A stretch of DNA of 20,540 nt from IMG/VR virus record IMGVR_UViG_3300020463_000178, positions 1-20,540 of that record. One strand, given 5' to 3'. Shown piece by piece: positions 20,183-20,540 of the stretch. This DNA comes from a virus. The translations under genes were made by a program, and so were the position numbers. Under the pieces are notes generated by a model. The model did not search any database, was not told the origin of the DNA, and worked only from the letters and a program-made list of their open reading frames with translations. Position 1 is the stretch's first letter, and the number at the start of each line of letters is the position of its first letter.

Positions 20183-20540
20183 TACTTTTTCATATTCTCC
20201 CTGGCTACACCTTTACTCTTCTCCCAGGATCTCATTCCGGACAATCCTAATAATGCCATTGTTAAACTGATTAATCCCTCAGTATTAATATCCGGCATAG
20301 GATAATCTGATCCTGTAATAAGAAGGATCCAATGTAACAATGGTTGTAGGAAGAAGGACCACCCTAGACCTAGAGCACAGATCCACATTATGGAGGGCCT
20401 AGCTCCGGCCACAAATAAGGAAGGATGTTTGGATTGTTCTAGGTTTACCTGGATCTGTCCGTTGTCCAGGGCAATCATTTCTTTTTTTAATTCGTGATTT
20501 AGTTTTCGCTTGAGATCTTTATCCTCAACAAATTTGTCCA
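20182..20540 (-). CDS. 3TM holin (GTA-holin-like), 5' end beyond right edge
   Basis: At least 119 codons. An internal ATG at 20478 would give 98 aa, but the frame stays open upstream to base 20540 with a charged helix (DKDLKRKLNHELKKE), which fits the usual N-terminal helix of this family. So the gene most likely begins outside the window. The core has LFVAGARPSIMWICALGLGWSFFLQPLL, a second hydrophobic stretch, then LISLTMALLGLSGMRSWEKSKG. The FVAG-x-RP motif, hydrophobic segments and final (R)-x-x-E-K are the pattern of GTA_holin_3TM proteins. It would open the inner membrane for the amidase encoded further along the same strand. Confidence 0.78.
   Translation of the reverse strand, partial: DKFVEDKDLKRKLNHELKKEMIALDNGQIQVNLEQSKHPSLFVAGARPSIMWICALGLGWSFFLQPLLHWILLITGSDYPMPDINTEGLISLTMALLGLSGMRSWEKSKGVARENMKK

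Noticed and set aside
20182-20478. Holin as a complete 98-aa gene
   Set aside because: The frame is open to the window edge with a family-like charged helix, so the ATG at 20478 is probably internal.

Overview
The window is part of a tailed-phage genome, most likely a marine podovirus. It has a T7-style short-tail virion module: portal, scaffold, HK97-fold capsid, tail tubular proteins A and B, and internal core proteins. Replication and recombination are not T7-like: no DNA polymerase, RNA polymerase or T7-type helicase-primase is seen. G+C is about 38% from hand-sampled lines. Several tiny genes belong to families I recall from marine phages (DUF6321-like, DUF5824-like, and a 52-aa basic protein). 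Both ends cut through genes, so neither is a natural genome end. The near absence of GANTC sites suggests, but does not prove, an alphaproteobacterial host.

Layout: (i) 15049 to 1, minus strand, is one tightly packed block with many ATGA and TAATG junctions. In transcription order it encodes an RHH regulator, a PD-(D/E)XK nuclease, a DnaA-domain-IV protein, a winged-helix initiator-like protein, two small unknowns, TerS, a small unknown, a one-TM protein, TerL, a GNAT/T7-gp13-like protein, several tiny basic proteins, portal, Bbp19-like protein, scaffold, a 319-bp gap, major capsid protein, a small capsid-associated protein, tail tubes A and B, an internal core protein with an S74 chaperone domain, and a large internal virion protein that runs off the left edge. 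(ii) 15050-15164 is an A+T-rich divergent control region. (iii) 15165-18669, plus strand: unknown 149-aa gene, small serine recombinase, one-TM protein, YqaJ-like exonuclease, RecT-like annealase, LexA-type winged helix. (iv) 20540 to 18666, minus strand: 3TM holin (cut by the right edge), small membrane protein, three small basic proteins and a T7-lysozyme-type amidase.

How it works together: the RHH protein probably switches between the plus-strand recombination operon and the long minus-strand operon. The exonuclease and RecT form a Red-like pair. The DnaA-IV and winged-helix proteins probably recruit host replication machinery, perhaps at an origin inside the initiator gene, where a perfect DnaA box is present.

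The most striking signal is compositional. Reading the whole window by eye I found no CATG, TCGA, GCGC or CGCG and only one GANTC, while CCGG and CCWGG are many times more frequent than expected. This looks like a genome shaped by several restriction or methylation specificities. No methyltransferase is encoded in the window.
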